Shown here piece after piece: positions 32,794 to 40,040 of a stretch of 64,000 nucleotides of DNA. Position numbers and translations under genes: made by a program. The notes under the pieces were generated by a model, which saw only the letters and a list, made by a program, of their open reading frames with translations, made no database searches and was not told where the DNA came from. Source of the stretch: Glutamicibacter sp002979865 (GTDB lineage: Bacteria; Actinomycetota; Actinomycetes; Actinomycetales; Micrococcaceae). The DNA lies in the NCBI RefSeq assembly GCF_050030965.1, contig NZ_CP188297.1:248001-312000 (forward strand). The letters are read 5' to 3'. Numbering within the stretch: the stretch's first letter is position 1; every line of letters begins with the position of its first letter.

Positions 32794-33246
32794 TTAAAGG
32801 TTCGGAACGCTTTGGTAGAAATTCAGGCGGAATTTGCCGATCTGAACCTGAACACCAGTGCTCAACGGGATCTCGTCGATACGGTCGCCGTTGATGTAGG
32901 TACCATTCAGCGATCCGATGTCGCTGAGCGTGAACCGCGCGTCCGTTCGGGAGAACTTGGCATGCCGACGCGAAACGGTCACATCGTCCAGGAAGATATC
33001 CGCGTTTGGATGGCGGCCTGCGATGCTCTCGTCGGTGTCCAGCAAGAAGCGTGCGCCCTTGTTTGGTCCGGAATGGGCAATCAGCAGCGCAGAACCAGCT
33101 GGCAGGGCGTTAACTGCGTTTTTCTCATCCTCACTCAGGGTGTAGATGACCGAAGGTTCAGCACCCTTGTGCACCGCAGGAAGAGCGATATTGGTCGTCT
33201 CAGAGGCAGACTCGTTGTGCGGGTCAACCGGCCGATGTTCCGACAT
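32794..33246 (-). CDS. garA: GarA/OdhI-type FHA regulator of 2-oxoglutarate metabolism
   Basis: 150 residues. The N-terminal tail carries ASETTNIAL, matching the ETT phosphorylation motif of GarA, and the FHA domain follows: LDTDESIAGRHPNADIFLDD, VSRRHAKF, GSLNGTYING. When unphosphorylated, the family binds and inhibits 2-oxoglutarate dehydrogenase and glutamate dehydrogenase; phosphorylation by PknB-type kinases makes the tail fold back on the FHA domain. A PASTA kinase gene is 13 kb away in this window. It is the first gene of the garA-ftsR block. Confidence 0.92.
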   Translation of the reverse strand: MSEHRPVDPHNESASETTNIALPAVHKGAEPSVIYTLSEDEKNAVNALPAGSALLIAHSGPNKGARFLLDTDESIAGRHPNADIFLDDVTVSRRHAKFSRTDARFTLSDIGSLNGTYINGDRIDEIPLSTGVQVQIGKFRLNFYQSVPNL

Positions 33247-33513
33247 TATGGGGTCCTCCAGAAAATTCTGTTAACAGTTCGTGCGTGACGACCTTGAGTT
33301 CTGTGTTGGCACAGTCAGTAATACCAAACTATTTACAGATTAGCCTACTCACTGCCCAACTGATAACAGAAAAGTACATATTTTCCGCTGCAAGGGATTG
33401 CCAGTGTGGCAAGATGCCAAGAGAGACGATGATGCCTTGGCAGCGCCTGCACTTCGATCCTTTCCCACAGATGGAGGCGATGCAAGGATAAATCAGGAAC
33501 TTTCAGGTGAATC

Positions 33514-33876
33514 ATGACGAAGATACTTCTCAAACGCGCGTATACCGCGCCCAGCGTCGAGGACGGCTACAGGATCCTGGTTGACAGGCTCTGGCCGCGC
33601 GGGAAGAGCAAGGCTGCCCTTCAGCTGGATCACTGGGCCAAGGCCTTGGCACCGAGCACCGGGCTTCGCAAAGGCTGGGATCACGATGCCGACCGCTTTG
33701 GCGAATTTGCGCAGCACTATCGCGCCGAGCTATATCAGAACCCCGCTGTCGATGGCTTTCTGGAAGTAGTGGACCAGCATCCCGTGGTCACTTTGGTCTA
33801 CGGAGCAAAAAATGAGCAGGCTAATCATGCTGTGGTGTTGCGTGACTATCTGCTCGATCAGCTCTCTGGTCCGTAG
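33514..33876 (+). CDS. DUF488 family protein
   Basis: 120 residues beginning ILLKRAYTAPSVEDGYRILV, with the family hallmark DRLWPRGKSKAAL, then WDHDADRFGEFAQHYRAEL and VVTLVYGAKNEQANHAVVLRDYL. A CAGGTGA-type ribosome site precedes the ATG. The biochemical role of DUF488 is not established. It converges with a small minus-strand ORF and the mobA-like gene. Confidence 0.9.
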   Translation: MTKILLKRAYTAPSVEDGYRILVDRLWPRGKSKAALQLDHWAKALAPSTGLRKGWDHDADRFGEFAQHYRAELYQNPAVDGFLEVVDQHPVVTLVYGAKNEQANHAVVLRDYLLDQLSGP

Positions 33877-33958
33877 GCGGCACGAAGCACACGCCGTCGG
33901 CACACACCATATCCGAATCGACCACCTGCTGAAGGTCAAAGCTGAATTCCTGGCTCAC
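33821..33958 (-). CDS. Candidate 45-residue protein with a CADGVC motif
   Basis: GTG start at 33958, with AAAGG seven bases upstream; an ATG five codons earlier also has a ribosome-site-like sequence. The product reads SQEFSFDLQQVVDSDMVCAD then GVCFVPP and a polar tail. The two Cys spaced by four residues suggest a metal or redox role. It overlaps the 3' end of the DUF488 gene by 56 bases on the opposite strand, which lowers confidence. No family recognised. Confidence 0.4.
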   Translation of the reverse strand: MSQEFSFDLQQVVDSDMVCADGVCFVPPTDQRADRADSHATPQHD

Positions 33959-34052
33959 CGTGGCACCTTTCATCGAAGTCCTGTCCCTTGGTGGTTCAAC
34001 CATGTTGCGACAAAGAATATTCCGCACTTCCACGCGACGCCCTGCGCAGGGA

Positions 34053-34089
34053 AACCGATGGCACCGCGAGATACTCGCGGCGCCATCGG
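34053..34089. terminator. Terminator after the monooxygenase gene
   Basis: A 17-bp stem with one mismatch (A opposite C) and an ATA loop, 24 bases beyond the stop codon of the monooxygenase on the minus strand. Confidence 0.75.
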
Positions 34090-34112
34090 TGATGTGTGGA
34101 GCGAGGGCGCTA

Positions 34113-36002
34113 CTAGTTCTGCTCCAGCAGGATCGGCTCGAAGAAACGGGCCAGCTCGTTGGCCGCATCCAATGGCAGGATGCTGGCAACATACATATCC
34201 GGACGGACGATCACGATCGCGCCATCGCGGGAGATCTGGCGCTCCTCGAAGATGTCCGAGCCGTCCAATGCGGTGTAGACCTTCTCGTAATCCATCAGGC
34301 CGAACACGCCGGTGTCCGGACGGAACACCTTCGGCGCGTCATTCACGTTCATCGTGGTGTAGTCCTGCTGGTAGACCACCTTGACATCGAACAGCGCGTC
34401 GGCGTCGGCACCCTTCGGCGTGAAGCGAACCAGTGGCGAGCGCTCATTCTCCAGCAGCCAACTCGACAAGGCGGCAATTTTCTGGGACTCTCCCACCGGC
34501 TGCTGATCAGCAAAGACGTAGATGCGGTAGCGGCCGTCGGCACGATGGTGGTGGCCCAGGTGCGTTGGGTTGGCATCGGCCAAGCGCATGACTTCCGAAG
34601 AGCGGAAGCGCTTGCCCACGGGGAATCCGGCGGCCAGCTCCTGGTGCTCCTTGCCGGCGACCAGCGCAGATGCCGCGTACTCGGTCATGAAGCCGGCAGG
34701 GAATTCGGCCGTGCGTACATAGAACTCGGCAACGCCTTCTTGGCCTTCAAGCTCCTTCGCAGTAGCAGCCATGATGGAGGACCACTTCTTGTCGAAGTCG
34801 ATCAGGTCCTTGGCGATCACCTTGCGCTCGTCCGAGTAGGTGCGCAGCAGGCTTTCCGGAGCTTGGCCCGAGAGCACATAGCCGATCTTCCAGGCCAGGT
34901 TGAACCCGTCCTGCATGGAGACGTTCATGCCTTGGCCGGCCTTGGCCGAGTGGGTGTGGCAGGCGTCGCCGGTAATGAACACGCGCGGCTCACGGGTACC
35001 GATCTCTTCAACCGGCACATCATCGAAGCGGTCAGCCAGCCGGTGGCCTACTTCGTAGACGCTGTGCCACGCGACGTCCTTGACCTCGAGGGTATAGGGA
35101 TTCAAAATCGCCTTGGCGCGCTCGATGATTTCTTCCAGCGGAGTCTCGCGGACCTTGCCGTTATCCCCTTCCGGAACTTCACCCAGGTCGACGTAGAGGC
35201 GGAAGAGCTGCCCGCCTTCGCGCGGAATCAGCAGGATCGAACCAGCCTTGGAATGGATGGCGCACTTGGTGCGCACATCCGGGAAGTTGGTCAGGCCCAG
35301 GGTGTCCATGACGCCCCAAGCGTGATTGGCCTTGTCACCGGAGAGCTTCGCGCCGATCGAGCGGCGGACATTGCTTCTGGCCCCATCGGAACCGACCACG
35401 TACTTGGCACGCACTACACGCTCAATGCCGTCATTGCTCTCGCCGCAGCCGATCAGGGTGACCTTCACCGGGTACTCTTCGCCGTCTTCAACGACCAGTT
35501 CCTTGAAATCCCACCCGTAGTCCGGGACGGTGCGAGCTGGGGAGTTCGCCGCGAAATCAGCGAAATAGTCGATAACGCGCGCCTGGTTGACCACGAGGTG
35601 CGGGAATTCGCTGACGCCGGTTGGATCATCGGCGGTGCGGTCGGTGCGGATGATCTGATCCGGGTTCTGCGGATCAGGGTTCCAGAAGGTGGTTTCCTTG
35701 ATGATGTAGGCCTCGGCGGTGATGCGCTCGGCAAAACCGAAAGCCTGGAACGTCTCCACCGTGCGTGACTGGATCCCGTCAGCCTGGCCGATTTCCAGGC
35801 GGCCGGGCCGTCGGTCGATGATGCGGGTGTGCACATCAGGGAACTGAGAAAGCTGGGCGGCGGTGATGATGCCTGCGGGACCGGCACCGACGATCAGCAC
35901 ATCCATGACATCGGGCATCTCCATGGGACGGTTTATGCCCACGCCAGCCGCTGGCTGCACCCGTGGATCGGCTGAAATGTATCCGTTGTGGTGAAACTGC
36001 AC
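34113..36002 (-). CDS. mobA: FAD-dependent aromatic hydroxylase, 3-hydroxybenzoate 4-monooxygenase type
   Basis: 629 residues from a GTG at 36002, which has GGGGGA eight bases before it and gives the family-typical start MQFHHNGYISADPRVQPAAG. The FAD domain shows VLIVGAGPAGIITAAQL, the DG motif (KYVVGSDGARSNVRRSIG) and GDACHTHSAKAGQGMNVSMQ; a C-terminal thioredoxin-like domain follows (GLMDYEKVYTALDGSDIF). It resembles MobA/phenol hydroxylases, converting 3-hydroxybenzoate to protocatechuate, though phenol or resorcinol substrates cannot be excluded. No ring-cleavage genes are adjacent. Confidence 0.82.
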   Translation of the reverse strand: MQFHHNGYISADPRVQPAAGVGINRPMEMPDVMDVLIVGAGPAGIITAAQLSQFPDVHTRIIDRRPGRLEIGQADGIQSRTVETFQAFGFAERITAEAYIIKETTFWNPDPQNPDQIIRTDRTADDPTGVSEFPHLVVNQARVIDYFADFAANSPARTVPDYGWDFKELVVEDGEEYPVKVTLIGCGESNDGIERVVRAKYVVGSDGARSNVRRSIGAKLSGDKANHAWGVMDTLGLTNFPDVRTKCAIHSKAGSILLIPREGGQLFRLYVDLGEVPEGDNGKVRETPLEEIIERAKAILNPYTLEVKDVAWHSVYEVGHRLADRFDDVPVEEIGTREPRVFITGDACHTHSAKAGQGMNVSMQDGFNLAWKIGYVLSGQAPESLLRTYSDERKVIAKDLIDFDKKWSSIMAATAKELEGQEGVAEFYVRTAEFPAGFMTEYAASALVAGKEHQELAAGFPVGKRFRSSEVMRLADANPTHLGHHHRADGRYRIYVFADQQPVGESQKIAALSSWLLENERSPLVRFTPKGADADALFDVKVVYQQDYTTMNVNDAPKVFRPDTGVFGLMDYEKVYTALDGSDIFEERQISRDGAIVIVRPDMYVASILPLDAANELARFFEPILLEQN

Positions 36003-36050
36003 CGTTTCATCCCCCAATTCCCTGTGATGACCTCAGTCAATAAATATAAT

Positions 36051-36065
36051 GTTCGATATTAGAAC
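36051..36065. promoter_or_regulatory. Operator-like inverted repeat upstream of mobA
   Basis: GTTC-GATATTA-GAAC lies 49-63 bases upstream of the proposed GTG, in an AT-rich stretch also containing TATAAT at 36046. Placement over the promoter suggests control by an IclR- or GntR-like regulator not present in the window. Confidence 0.4.
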
Positions 36066-36165
36066 TGCATGATCTTTTATCGCACACTAATCATATACAA
36101 TCTGTGAGCTCAGGCACAAGTTCACGCACGCTGCGCCGGCCACCCTAAGCCGCAGATGGGCAGAA

Positions 36166-36194
36166 GCCCCGGCGCAATAACCTCGCGCCGGGGC
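36166..36194. terminator. Hairpin terminator
   Basis: GCCCCGGCGC pairs with GCGCCGGGGC around a 9-base loop. On the minus strand it follows the 103-residue ORF ending at 36214, the likely transcript closed here. Confidence 0.7.
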
Positions 36195-36213
36195 CCATCA
36201 CTGATGCCAGCTG

Positions 36214-36525
36214 CTACCGATGCTCCCACTCGGGTCCGGCATACTCCAGCATCTGCTCTTCATTAAGTTGCGAACGCCCATAGGCTCCGTGCACCGCGTT
36301 GAACTTCCCGCCAATCTCCAAGTCGCGTGAGGACGAGACATCTCCGACCAGCCACGGCTTCCATTTGGTGGCCGACAGATAGGGGCGGATGATGCTGGCC
36401 GTGGCAGCGCAGTCCGCGGCAAATGGCAGGATCGCCGATGGTTCCCGATCCGCTCCCTCGCGAATGATGGCCAAGATCAGGCAGCGCCGGTCTTGCGCGA
36501 GGCCCTGGGCCTGTCCCAACTTCAC
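36214..36525 (-). CDS. Hypothetical 103-residue protein, possibly a gene fragment
   Basis: The C-terminal half looks protein-like (GGKFNAVHGAYGRSQLNEEQ then MLEYAGPEWEHR), but the start is unclear and the N-terminal half reads poorly (MKLGQAQGLAQDRRCLILAI). It overlaps an oxidase remnant on the other strand. It may be the 3' end of a truncated gene. No family recognised. Confidence 0.4.
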   Translation of the reverse strand: MKLGQAQGLAQDRRCLILAIIREGADREPSAILPFAADCAATASIIRPYLSATKWKPWLVGDVSSSRDLEIGGKFNAVHGAYGRSQLNEEQMLEYAGPEWEHR

Positions 36526-37014
36526 GATTCGCGCACCGAGCTAGTGCCTTATCCGCTGATCGTGCCAGCCCCGAATTCGTCGCATGCCGGTCAGCAGCGC
36601 ATCAAAATGCGTGATGTCCTGGTCGATCATGCGGATGAGCAGTTGGGCGATGCCATGGCGCAGTCATTGGCCCATCGGGCCAGCCTGGTCGGCGAATTGC
36701 GGGCCTTGGGCGGTGCCGTAGCCCGGGTTCCGGCCCACGCCACCGCCTGGGGGTCGCGGCATCAAGAAGTGCTGGCAGCTACCTGGATCCACCCGTTGGG
36801 CATCGCCGAGCAGGACCAGTCGTTCGCTGCCCTGCAGGTTCTGGGCACCGGCGCGTACGGCGCCTACTCTTCGGACGTTCGCCGTTCGGCTGCCGAGCTC
36901 GCCTGGCCTGGGCAGACCGGAACCCGGCTGCGTGCCCTGTCCGAGAGAACTGACCCGCAGCACCTGTTTGATGGCGGACTGAACTTGAGAAGCCAGAACT
37001 CCAGCGCTACCTGA
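36421..37014 (+). pseudogene. C-terminal remnant of an FAD-linked (BBE-type) oxidase
   Basis: The frame ends with AYSSDVRRSAAELAWPGQTG then TRLRALSERTDPQHLFDGG, the C-terminal signature of FAD-binding oxidoreductases of the BBE/berberine-bridge or sugar-oxidase kind (normally about 450 residues). The FAD-binding PCMH domain is missing. The best recognisable part starts near 36493 with a TTG, but the open frame goes back to at least 36421 without a start signal. It appears to be left from a deletion or rearrangement next to the mobA gene. Confidence 0.6.
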
Positions 37015-38713
37015 TCAGCTCGACGCGTCCTGCTTCCACCCCGAGCCGATGCACCACCGAATGCTCGCGCATTTTCTGCTGCCAGCGCCGGTCGTGGCTG
37101 ACCGTGACCACGGCGCCCGGATATTCCGCCAGCGCTGACTCCAGCTGCTCCACCAAGGCCGGTGAGAGATGGTTCGTCGGCTCGTCCAGGAACAGCATCT
37201 GCGCTTTGGTGCTGACCGCAATAGCCAGTTCCAGGCGGCGGCGCTGGCCTACCGAAAGCGCCATGGGGTGCCGCAGGAAATCCTGCGGCGAAAACAGGCC
37301 CAGCTGGGCCAGGGACGCACCGGCGTCCTGGACATACTGGCCGGTGGCCGCGGCGAAGGCTTCAACCAGGGTGCTGCCAGGAAAAATTCCGACTTCCTGG
37401 CGGAGCCAACCGCAGTGCAAGTTGGCAGCGCGCTCGATCTTCCCCTCGGCGCATTCCAGTTCTCCGGCGAGCATTTTGAGCAATGTGGATTTGCCAGCAC
37501 CATTGGGGCCGGTGACTAGCCAGCGCTCGCCGAGCTTGATGTCGAAGCGTGGCGTGGACAGTTTCGGATCCGAGCCGCGCCGGGCGTTCATCACCTGCAG
37601 CAAGGTTTCGCCACCAGCCTGGTCCTGGGTGCTGCCGGGCATCAAGAACGACAGCTCAGCAGCCGGCTCGGGTGCCCGGTGGGTTTCGAGGTCTTCGATT
37701 CGGGATTTTGCCTGGCGGATCTTGGAGGTCGACCCATGGCTGGAATCGCGGGCCCGGAAATTTCCATGTCCAAAACTGGATTTCTCCTGCTTGCGCGGAA
37801 TGGCGCTGACGCGTGAAGCATACTTATCAACCAAGTTCTGTGAACGCTCAAGCTCCTGCACCCAATTTTCGTAGGCGACGCGGATCGCGATGCGCTCCTG
37901 CTCCTTGGCATGCAGATAACCGTCATAGCCATTGCCGTAATGCGCGACCGACCCGTCGGCAACCTCAACGATGGATCGGGCAAAACGCTTGAGGAACATC
38001 CGGTCATGGCTGATCAGCACCAGCGCACCGCGATGCTTATCCAGGGTGCGCTCCAGCCAGTTCATGGCCGCCTCGTCCAGGTCGTTCGTTGGTTCATCGA
38101 GCAGGAGCAATTGCGCACCCGAACACAGGACACAGGCCAGCGACAGCCGTGATCGCTGCCCACCGGAAAGTTGGGACACAAGGCGCTGGCGATCCAGATC
38201 TCCTAGGCCCAGCTGCTCCAAGGCGCTATCCAGGCGCGGAGCCAGCGAATAGCCGTCGGCCGCCTCATACAGGTCGGTAACCTGCTGCAGCTGCTTCATC
38301 AAACGTTCGGCGACAGGTTCTGGAGCATCTTCGAGCTTGGCCGAGACGACGCGCATCAAGCCTTCCAGTTCACGGAAGCGCCGATGATAGGAATCGATCA
38401 CCTGTTGCACGCTCATGTTCGCAGCGAAGCTCGGGTTCTGCGCAGCGTAGGCAACGGCACCGGGCGCGTTCATCTTCCGCTGCCCGTGGTCGGGTTCGAG
38501 ATTCCCTGCAATCACGCGCATCAGCGTGGATTTTCCCGAACCGTTATCGCCAAGTACTGCGATGCGGTCGGTACCGGAAATTGCAAGGTCGATGCCGGTC
38601 AGCACATCCCGTTCGCCGAAACTGACTGCGATGCCTTGCAATGAGCATACGTAGTCCGGTTCGGTTTCGCGCTCATGCTGGGAAGACTGGTGGATATTTT
38701 GGGACTGGGTCAT
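37007..38713 (-). CDS. ABC-F ATPase, ribosome-protection (antibiotic resistance) type
   Basis: 568 residues from an ATG at 38713 with AGGAAA six bases before. It has two ABC cassettes and no membrane segment: Walker A GDNGSGKSTL and GPNGAGKSTL; signatures LSGGQRSR and LSVGQRRR; Walker B LLLLDEPTNDL and MLFLDEPTNHL. An interdomain linker (AYENWVQELERSQNLVDKYA...RKQEKSSFGHGNFRARDSSH) is the part that reaches the peptidyl transferase centre in resistance ABC-F proteins such as Vga, Msr and Lmr(C). Which drug class cannot be told. A leader peptide and attenuator-like hairpins lie upstream. Confidence 0.88.
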   Translation of the reverse strand: MTQSQNIHQSSQHERETEPDYVCSLQGIAVSFGERDVLTGIDLAISGTDRIAVLGDNGSGKSTLMRVIAGNLEPDHGQRKMNAPGAVAYAAQNPSFAANMSVQQVIDSYHRRFRELEGLMRVVSAKLEDAPEPVAERLMKQLQQVTDLYEAADGYSLAPRLDSALEQLGLGDLDRQRLVSQLSGGQRSRLSLACVLCSGAQLLLLDEPTNDLDEAAMNWLERTLDKHRGALVLISHDRMFLKRFARSIVEVADGSVAHYGNGYDGYLHAKEQERIAIRVAYENWVQELERSQNLVDKYASRVSAIPRKQEKSSFGHGNFRARDSSHGSTSKIRQAKSRIEDLETHRAPEPAAELSFLMPGSTQDQAGGETLLQVMNARRGSDPKLSTPRFDIKLGERWLVTGPNGAGKSTLLKMLAGELECAEGKIERAANLHCGWLRQEVGIFPGSTLVEAFAAATGQYVQDAGASLAQLGLFSPQDFLRHPMALSVGQRRRLELAIAVSTKAQMLFLDEPTNHLSPALVEQLESALAEYPGAVVTVSHDRRWQQKMREHSVVHRLGVEAGRVELIR

Positions 38714-38729
38714 GGGAGTTTCCTGCCTA

Positions 38730-38794
38730 GCACCGGTTCGCCGAGTAATCAGGGCCGGTGCGGTGCTGGTGGTTGGCGGGCACCACAAAGGTGC
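38730..38794 (-). promoter_or_regulatory. Attenuator-like alternating hairpins upstream of the ABC-F gene
   Basis: Four complementary segments in order on the minus strand: GCACC (38790-38794), GGTGC (38780-38784), GCACCGG (38755-38761, with a further GCACC at 38762-38766) and CCGGTGC (38730-38736). Segments 1:2, 2:3 and 3:4 can pair, the geometry of transcription or translation attenuation. Segment 4 ends just before the AGGAAA ribosome site. Confidence 0.55.
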
Positions 38795-38832
38795 AATGAA
38801 GATGGCGTCAGCGGAGCGAAGCTCGACACTGG

Positions 38833-38859
38833 TTACCGCCTAGAGGAAATGGACTCCAT
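38833..38859 (-). CDS. Eight-residue leader peptide (MESISSRR) of the ABC-F gene
   Basis: ATG at 38859 to TAA at 38833, located before the attenuator segments. A GGTGGGA sequence about 12 bases upstream is a weak ribosome site. Drug-stalled ribosomes on short leader ORFs induce several ABC-F resistance genes; the two terminal Arg codons could be the stall site. Coding is inferred from layout. Confidence 0.4.
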   Translation of the reverse strand: MESISSRR

Positions 38860-38922
38860 GAATTAACGTTCCCACCATTCAAGGCTAAGCCCAAGCCATC
38901 ACAACAGGCAAGGTTTTGCGCA

Positions 38923-39765
38923 CTACAGCTCGATGATGCCCTCAATCAGGACGTTCGCGGCCCCGCCAACCCAAATCTGGCCGTCGGCCAAGTCCAGATG
39001 CACATGCCCATCGCGTCCGACTTTCGCACCCTGCCGGTTGACCAGTGGCGCGGTGGCGTGCCCGGCGGCCATCAGCCATTGCGTGGCCGCTCCATTCAGG
39101 CTTCCGGTGACCGGATCCTCGCGCAAGCCCCCGTTTTCGATGGCCAGAGCTCGGACTTCGAATTTTTCCGGTGCCGACGACTGCGGCAGTGCGCCGAAGA
39201 CCCCGATTTTCCAGCGTCCCGGCCTATTGGGGATCCGCGGTGCGATGTCCAAAACCTGCTGCGAGTTTTCCAGCAGCACTGCGGCCCACCCCGGCCCGTT
39301 GTCCGTCCACTGCGAATCCACAATCTGCTCGGGCTCAATGCCCAGGATCTGGATCATTTCCGTCAGTTCGTGCGGTGCAATTGCACCGGTTCGAACAGCC
39401 GGCGGCGAAGCAAAGGAAAGCGTTTCACCTTCGATCCTGATCGGTACCAAACCAGCTTCGCACTCGACGACCAGCTGCTTCGGATCCTGCGGCACTCCCC
39501 CGGCATGCAGCCAGGCACGCGCTGTGCCCAAGGCAGGGTGGCCGGCAAATGGGAATTCGCGTTCGCGCGCAAAGATGCGGAAACGGTAGTCGGCCCGCTC
39601 ATCGCTGGCCGGCAGTACGTAGGTGACCTCGGAGAGATTGGACCAGAGCGAGTAGTCCTGCATCGACTCGGTATCCAGGCCCTGCCCGTCGAGCACCACG
39701 CCTAGCGGGTTGCCCTTGTACGGGGTGGCGCCGAAGACATCGACCTGCTGGAATCTGCGTTGCAT
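38923..39765 (-). CDS. PhzF family isomerase
   Basis: 280 residues. The family start RRFQQVDVFGATPYKGNPLG with the catalytic Glu in SEVTYVLP, the FPFAGHPALGTA loop and EDPVTGSLNGAATQWL near the C-terminus are all present. PhzF proteins are diaminopimelate-epimerase-like two-domain enzymes; outside phenazine producers the substrate is unknown. No phenazine genes are nearby. It lies beside tRNA-Pro on the same strand. Confidence 0.9.
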   Translation of the reverse strand: MQRRFQQVDVFGATPYKGNPLGVVLDGQGLDTESMQDYSLWSNLSEVTYVLPASDERADYRFRIFAREREFPFAGHPALGTARAWLHAGGVPQDPKQLVVECEAGLVPIRIEGETLSFASPPAVRTGAIAPHELTEMIQILGIEPEQIVDSQWTDNGPGWAAVLLENSQQVLDIAPRIPNRPGRWKIGVFGALPQSSAPEKFEVRALAIENGGLREDPVTGSLNGAATQWLMAAGHATAPLVNRQGAKVGRDGHVHLDLADGQIWVGGAANVLIEGIIEL

Positions 39766-39818
39766 TGGACCATCTTCCGGATCTTCGCCGTGGGTGTGGA
39801 ATTCTGGGGAGGCACGGC

Positions 39819-39853
39819 AAAACCCCGCCGAGAGAAACTCTCGACGGGGTTTT
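39819..39853 (-). terminator. Terminator of tRNA-Pro
   Basis: AAAACCCCG-C-CGAGAG pairs with CTCTCG-A-CGGGGTTTT (one mismatch), loop AAA, ending in a T-run on the minus strand 13 bases after the tRNA. Confidence 0.85.
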
Positions 39854-39865
39854 CCGATTGGATCG

Positions 39866-39939
39866 TCGGGCTAACAAGATTTGAACTTGCGACCTCCTCA
39901 CCCCCAGTGAGGCGCGCTACCAAGCTGCGCCATAGCCCG
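39866..39939 (-). tRNA. tRNA-Pro (anticodon GGG)
   Basis: The 7-bp acceptor stem CGGGCTA/TAGCCCG, D-loop sequence AGCTTGGTAGC, anticodon stem CCTCA/TGAGG with loop CTGGGGG (anticodon GGG), and T arm with GTTCAAATC are all visible. CCA is not encoded. The discriminator base is A. Confidence 0.95.
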
Positions 39940-40040
39940 ATGCCCTCGCAGCCGTTATCCCCAAGTCGTGAGAACCAAGGGTGCCGTCTGCGAAAAGCTC
40001 CTTTATTAGCCTACACCAAGTGAAGGGCTAAATTCGAAAT

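Noticed and set aside
33960..35768. 602-codon plus-strand open frame
   Set aside because: Antisense to the mobA-type monooxygenase, which has clear FAD motifs.
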